Shown one piece after another: positions 58,232-64,000 of a DNA stretch of 64,000 nt; the first letter of the stretch is position 1; every line of letters begins with the position of its first letter. The position numbers were made by a program, and so were the translations under genes. The stretch spans positions 36,473,304 to 36,537,303 of the forward strand of contig NC_092671.1 in assembly GCF_964355755.1 (NCBI RefSeq). The letters are read 5' to 3'. Source of the DNA: Antedon mediterranea. Lineage: Eukaryota > Echinodermata > Crinoidea > Comatulida > Antedonidae. Under the pieces are notes generated by a model. That model made no database searches. It had not been told where the DNA came from and was given only the letters and a program-made list of their open reading frames with translations.

Positions 58232-61200
58232 TCATTCAATCCATCCCATATGTTGATTTAATTCAGAAATTATTCCATTCGCCTGTTCAATCAAATTCCT
58301 AAAAAAAGAAGAAAAAATAATTACTTATAAATCAAAGACGTATTTAGGGCTCGATATTTTACTAGCCCGGCATACAAAGGCCAGTACTATTGGCCGTGGG
58401 CTAGTCACAGTAACTTCCTATAAGCCTGGTTGTCTAGAGTAAAATTGGGACGAAATGCAGTAATATACAGTATAATTTGTGAATGAGTTGGTTTGTTAAA
58501 CAGCCAGTTGGCTTGTGAACCTCGCAATGAACTAGTCGAAAATGTTCGCATTTGATTTACCACCACCTACCTTTCACTTTCCTCATTATCTGTCCGATTA
58601 AGTTTCGCAATCTCTTGCTGAACCAACAGCACGCACTCATTTAAGCCGTTGGTTTTCTTACCAGCTAAAATTAAACAAATTACACTTTATATGTAGTTTT
58701 ATATAGATTAACATGCACATAAATTCTAAACTGCCAGTGATATACTGAAAATGAATTATATATACATACTTTTAAAAGGTAATGTTACCAAAAGCTGTGT
58801 ACTACTATTAAATTAGTATTACAGAATACAGAAATTTATTTGTCCAAAAGGAAATTCGTTTCGTTAACAAGCTCTCAAACAATTAATTAAAAATATATAA
58901 AAAGTCATGAATACAAAAATACAAGATCTTATAAAAATAAGAATAAACATCAAAAAGACAAGAATATAAAAAATATATATCGTAACATATAAGATATATA
59001 AAAATATAAAAATATATATTAGAGTATGACAACCAAAATATACCTTTTGCAATTGTGTAGACAATGTAAACAGCTGCTAGCAATCCATCAATCCCTCGTA
59101 GGCCTCCAACACTGACACACTGGTGCAGTTCACCCACAAAGCTCCTAAAAAGGTAAAATTTAATTGATTGTACTTAAAACCTGGTTCCACATGCCCGGGT
59201 CAGGCGCGTTTTTATAATTTGGATGAACAATTTTTTTTACAGAAAACTCCTACAGCGGGAAAAAAAAACTATCACTGACACAATCCACATAGTTTTATCG
59301 ATTGACATACTGCAGCACACGTTGTCAAATCATAGTAAACTAGCCCCTGGACACCTTTCCCACCACCGCCATGTCAGATCATGTCTAAGGCCCTGTTCCC
59401 ACTAGATATTTGACCATATATAAGCAATTGTTATTGATTACTTAATTGAAGTTGAGTTATCTTTTGTGGTTGATAGGATGCTACTGGGAAACGGACAGAT
59501 TTTAATGACTGAAAACAAATTTTTTTAAAAAAAACGAGATAATCCAGTGTCAAAAGTGCCTTTCTTTTAGCAATATGAAGCTTACAGCAAAAACGAAATG
59601 TCAAAATGATGAATGCTGTTTGATGTTACTGTACATGGTTATGAGTTAAGCTTGGTTCCCACTAGAACGTAACGCAAGGACGTAAACGCAACGCAAGCGT
59701 TTTAACCAATGACAAGCAAAGTTATAGACAGTTAGCAATCACAAGCGAATAAGCCATCGCTTGTGATTGGTCAATTCACTTGCGTTGCGTCCTTGCGTTG
59801 CGTCGCTAGTGGGAACCACGCTTAAGACCTATGTGGTGTGATCTTGCCAAAAATGATCGTAAATTTATGATGCAGGGCTAAAGTTTGGATCGCGATGTAA
59901 TGTAGAATCTTGTGTGACACATGCGTTGTGTTCATTACAAAGAGGAAACCCTGGACTGAGCTGCATTTCTAAAACTGAATTTTAGGACGCAAATTTGCGG
60001 AAAGCTTTTCTAATACATCTCATATACTTTGAAGCTTCTTACCCTAGTATCGAGACCTTGCTGTTTACCAGCGTCATAAGAAATGATGACAGAATCGGTA
60101 AATCACTAAAACTTTCACTCAGCTGGAGTTTTCCTTCCTAAAATAACAGTTTTTATATCATTTGATTTACAAAATTATAAGTAAAGAATTTCTTTATGTT
60201 GATAAAATAGTTAAATTAAGAGTATTAGTTTACATTCACAAAGATTATAACCTGAAATGTGACTTTTTTCAGATAACAAATCTAAAGCTCTGTCTACTAG
60301 TTTGAAAAAAAGTGTGATATGCTCAAATATGGTAGTGATATGATCAAATATAGTAGTGGTATGCTTAAATATGGTAGTGGTATGCTTAAATATGGTAGTG
60401 ATATGCTTAAATATGGTAGTGATATGACATTATCATGTTCATATATGGGCACATCCAGTTTGTTTTGTCAAATAAAGTTTGATAGTGTAAACAGGGCTTT
60501 ACTTGACTTGAGAGTTTCTGGTTACAACTGTGGACAGAGCTTATTCAGTACAATAATAACAATATTAAAAGCACATTTAATAATTTTTACCTCATGAACA
60601 ATGCTGGTCAGTTCAGCGATAGTGGCGGCCATGATAGTAGCCAATACATGCTGGCAATTGTCAGGGTTGTTTCTGTGATAGCATATAAGAGTCTCCATTA
60701 ATCCAGGTTTCACAGCGGACAGTATCTAAACAAGACAACATTAAAATAAATAATGATATTGATTATTATACAGTGTATATAAATTAAGGCATTGACAAAC
60801 TAAAAATTGGCCAGTGAATTTGTGCTGATTGCTAGCTGCATAATGGGAGTATGTTTCCATACGTGACGGTGTTTGATTAAAAAAATGACAGCGCATTGAT
60901 ATACAAGAATGAACTATTATTATTGTTATATATGAATATTTATTCCGACCTTTTCAACATCTTCTTTTGCGTCTTTAATCTTCTGAGCCAGTAACTTTAT
61001 AATATGCATAATCAGAAGAGGTATGATGTCATCCTCTCTAGCTTCATCATTGGATGTCATTAACTTTAGACACACCTGGTACAAAACCGACACTACTGAA
61101 GGCATTAACTCAACGGGAGGATCTGAAAATGCAAACAAAATTCTGCTAAAAAATCTGGAACCTGGATAAAGCTCTGTCTACACTATCAATCTTTATGTGA

Positions 61201-63665
61201 CAAATGTGATGTGCCCATACATGGACATGATGGTGTCATATCACAACCATATTTGGGCATATCGCAATTTTTTTGTCAAACTAGTTTGATAGTGTAGACA
61301 AAGCTTCAGCTCAATTAAAAAAGTAAATTAAATACACTGTAACTGTATTGCATTACCTTTTTGTAAGATAATTGCCAGAAACCCAGCTGAATTCTTCGCA
61401 ATTTCCACAGTAACTTGACCAACCATGAAGGCTTCTGTATTTACTGTCAGGAAGCACTGTAAATAAATATCATTTTTATGAAGTTTTCTTTTTTAGTTAA
61501 ATTTTAATCAGCAACGTTGTTTATACCAATCTAATATTTGCCGGATGTATTTTCTACTATTTTTAACTTCTTATTTTAAGTGTTTTATATTTGTTGTTGT
61601 GGGATGTTTGTTACATTCTGATGTATTTTATTTGAAATAAAGGATGATTTTATAAAATATATTAGTATAGTTTATCTAAAAATAATACCATAACCCTGTA
61701 TCTCCCTATTAGCTTAAAAAACTACACTATCAAACTAGTTTGACAGAAAAAAGTGTAATGTGCCCAAATATGAGTGATATACCCAAATATGGTAGTGATA
61801 TGACATCATCATGTCCATATATGGTCACATCACATTAACACAGATGTAAATTTGAAAACAGCTCCAATACATTACTTAAAATTACTCCAAACATCATACC
61901 TTAACCCATCGACACTGTGTTGAGTGAAATGTGATTGGTTCGGAGAAAATATCAACCGCAGTCATGAATGAGGTCAAAAATTCACCACACAAGTCTCTAT
62001 CAGTTTCAGTCTTCTATATTCAATAAAAAATATATTTTAAATATTTACTTTTTTTATCTTATTTATTTATTCATTTTGACAGGTGTGTGTGTAATTCATA
62101 GCTTTATATAAGAGTTACTTAGTTAATGTCATAATATCTCTAAAGCTCTGTCTACTCTATCAAATCATTTTGACAAAAAAAATGTGATGTGCCCATATAT
62201 GGTAGTGATATGCTTAAATAAGGTAGTGATATGACATCATCATGTCCATATAAGGGCACATCAATATTTGTTGGTAGTGTAGACAGAGCTTTAAATGAAG
62301 TTGTACGGTTGATCATACCTGCTCAGCTTGAATATGCATCAATGTTTTACAGTATGAGTAAATGACTTGTTCCAAAACAGCTTCCATGTCTTTATTCATA
62401 GGTTTGTCCATCTGAATAGATTCCTTAAAAATAAAAGTACTTTTATTGTAGAGTATCTACAACAATAGAGACTTTACGAAACATGAAGGGAAGCCACAGG
62501 ATGGTGCTCATAAATAATTTATGCATGAGCTTTAACAAAGTTGGCAGAGCTTAGTGTGAAATCCTGTCGTCTTAACTTTTTGAGGACGATCAAGTTGCAA
62601 TTTTCTCGTTTACGGAGAACAACTAGAAATAATGTGTATATAACCTTTAATATACAGTTCAAATTACACTTAAACGTGGAATTTTCAAAACTCTAATAAT
62701 ATTTAGAGCGTCCCGCGTCACAAGAAAGGGGAGGGCTCGGAGAGATAAACTGCCGGTCGTCATCTTCGCGCAAGGGTGTGTAACTAATAAAATGTTGACT
62801 GTATATGATTTTACGCTCTAGCGAACACATTCGTTGTCCTCCCCTAACCGTCGTGTTTCGAAAAAGTCCCTAATAGCAGACCTTGTCATAACATAACCTG
62901 AACTAGAGATTGATTGATTGAAATATATATTTATACTGGGTAACCTCTTCAGTCAATGACTGGTCTCCCAGAGGGCCCAGTTGGTGATCAGTGGCTGTGA
63001 TGTACTAATACACCGGGGTAACCCCCTACTCGTCTCGAAAGATGTACTAGGTTCTTTAAAGTGCACACGAGCCAGATGTGTACACTGGACCTACGGTTTA
63101 TAGTCCTTATCCGAGAAGACTCGTTCTACCACCAGAACCATGGAGTGAGTGAGCCTCGAACCCCTGCCGTTGTTATGGCTAGGTAATTACGGTTCCACTG
63201 TCTTATTGTTATTGTTATCAACTGCAGGTCCACATGACTGCAAAGACTGACATTCTAGTTGTGCCAGAGGAAATCTGACATTGCCTCATATCACACTGAC
63301 CCCTTCATTGCACTGGTCCACACTATCAAACTGAAGTTTGCTAGTGTGGACCATTTTGATTTTCTTTTGCTATGGATCATGTGAATTTTAAATCAAATAT
63401 TTTTTTTCTTTTATATGTTTTCTTTTTCTTTTATAAATAATTTACTGTTTTACAATGTGTTCTCCTAAGGGGGGTGAATGAATTTGAAATTTACTGTACT
63501 TCAGTTTCTTACCATCAAAGTTTTTAGAGCTGACAACACCTGCATTAAGTTCGTCAAGTTTGCTTGCATCATGAATGCTCTCGTAGTCGGCTGACCTAAC
63601 AACCAATTAAGTAGCCTCAATGCTACTTTACACTGTTCTATGCTTTCTTTCTCTTCGTCTTCATT
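58232..63665 (-). CDS. Unidentified helical (ARM/HEAT-like) protein, C-terminal part
   Basis: Ten spliced exons with matching phases, in coding order: 63665-63513, 62423-62319, 62013-61900, 61456-61357, 61122-60950, 60725-60591, 60137-60043, 59144-59044, 58664-58571, 58298-58232 (TGA). They encode the last 378 aa; the 5' part lies beyond the right edge. The protein is leucine-rich and amphipathic, with no membrane segment or catalytic motif seen: segments such as CKVALRLLNWLLGQPTTRAF, IIPLLIMHIIKLLAQKIKDA and GLRGIDGLLAAVYIVYTIAK look like repeats of paired helices. That suggests an armadillo/HEAT-type scaffold or transport-adaptor protein. I do not recognise the family. The acceptor of the third exon listed could also be three bases further on. 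AATAAA on the - strand is at 58229-58224. Confidence 0.8.
59648..59825. mobile_element. MITE-2 fold-back
   Basis: Complete element with ends AAGCTTGGTTCCCACTAG and TAGTGGGAACCACGCTTAA; the central part matches the D-intron copies. Confidence 0.85.
60283..60500. mobile_element. MITE-1 copy with five internal 21-bp units
   Basis: Both ends present. The unit ATGCTTAAATATGGTAGTGA and its variants is repeated five times, the longest array in the window. Confidence 0.85.
60826..60905 (+). mobile_element. SINE-b 3' fragment
   Basis: Shares GATTGCTAGCTGCATAATGG and GAGTATGTTTCCATACG with 43310-43513. Confidence 0.6.
61166..61307. mobile_element. MITE-1 copy
   Basis: CTCTGTCTACACTATCAATC left, TTTGATAGTGTAGACAAAGC right. 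Confidence 0.85.
61721..61838. mobile_element. MITE-1 copy, both ends damaged
   Basis: Starts at ACTACACTATCAAACTAGTT and lacks the right inverted end. Confidence 0.7.
62141..62294. mobile_element. MITE-1 copy
   Basis: CTCTGTCTACTCTATCAAAT left and GTAGTGTAGACAGAGC right, two internal units; it ends 25 bp before the 62319 exon border. Confidence 0.8.
62928..63206 (-). mobile_element. SINE-a copy on the - strand
   Basis: Reverse complement of the SINE-a body, with ACTGGTCTCCCAGAGGGCCC near its 3' end. Confidence 0.75.
63307..63348. repeat. Minimal fold-back with MITE-1-like ends
   Basis: About 40 bp: GGTCCACACTATCAAACT followed almost directly by its inverse. It may be a MITE-1 that lost its whole interior. 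Confidence 0.6.
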
Positions 63666-64000
63666 CTTCAATAAATAAAATAATGACAAAACTAAATAAA
63701 ATATATTGTACTATCCGAAAGGTGAAGTCGACCCTAAACCGTCTCGGCCAAAGTCAAGTCGGTCCCACATCAAATCGGCCTAACATCAACTAGGGGCCGA
63801 CTGGGATCGAATTTCCCCCCAAAACCAGGCTCATAAGGAACAAACAGTCCTAAATACTTTTTACCATTAGAAAGACAATCTGTATACCAGACTTTCTAGA
63901 AAACCAGACAAAAGGTGTCCAGTTAGGCTGAGAGTTGACTGTATTGTGGTTTTAACTGAATGTGTTATAAACAGTTGGGAGCATAATAATTTGCAGGATG

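Overview
The window is animal nuclear DNA. It is AT-rich, with spliced genes of many short exons, GT-AG introns, and dense small transposable elements inside introns and between genes. The protein set (FLVCR-type SLC49 transporters, PRMT3, TUT1/Star-PAP, NEMP1) and the many TAGGCCTA-type words in non-coding DNA suggest a marine invertebrate deuterostome such as an echinoderm. That placement is inference; no marker in the window fixes the species.

Layout, left to right: (1) A tandem array of FLVCR-like membrane transporter genes on the + strand. Copy A is cut by the left window edge (last four exons, 28-3864). Copy B (6299-12445) and copy C (13849-19550) are complete, with nine exons each. (2) A fourth, more diverged FLVCR-like gene D on the - strand (35397-22691), tail-to-tail with copy C. 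It has the same nine exons and the same intron phases. (3) PRMT3, + strand, 36697-43720, 13 coding exons. (4) TUT1, - strand, 49110-44105, 8 coding exons, convergent with PRMT3. (5) NEMP1, + strand, 49529-56508, 8 coding exons, head-to-head with TUT1 across 418 bp. (6) The last ten exons of an unidentified, probably all-helical (ARM/HEAT-like) protein on the - strand, 63665-58232, running off the right edge.

Joining the exons gives an uninterrupted frame for every complete gene (453, 452, 457, 515, 799 and 416 aa). No pseudogene was found among the main genes; the only gene relic is a partial extra exon 7 in copy B. The genes do not form one pathway: PRMT3, TUT1 and NEMP1 are housekeeping functions and the left half is a local expansion of a solute-carrier family.

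Much of the rest is repeats: at least 23 copies of one terminal-inverted-repeat MITE, several other fold-back families, four tRNA-derived SINE families, (TA)n and GTCN microsatellites, and a roughly 20-unit minisatellite of about 62 bp. Comparing duplicated introns of copies A, B and C shows insertions with their empty sites.
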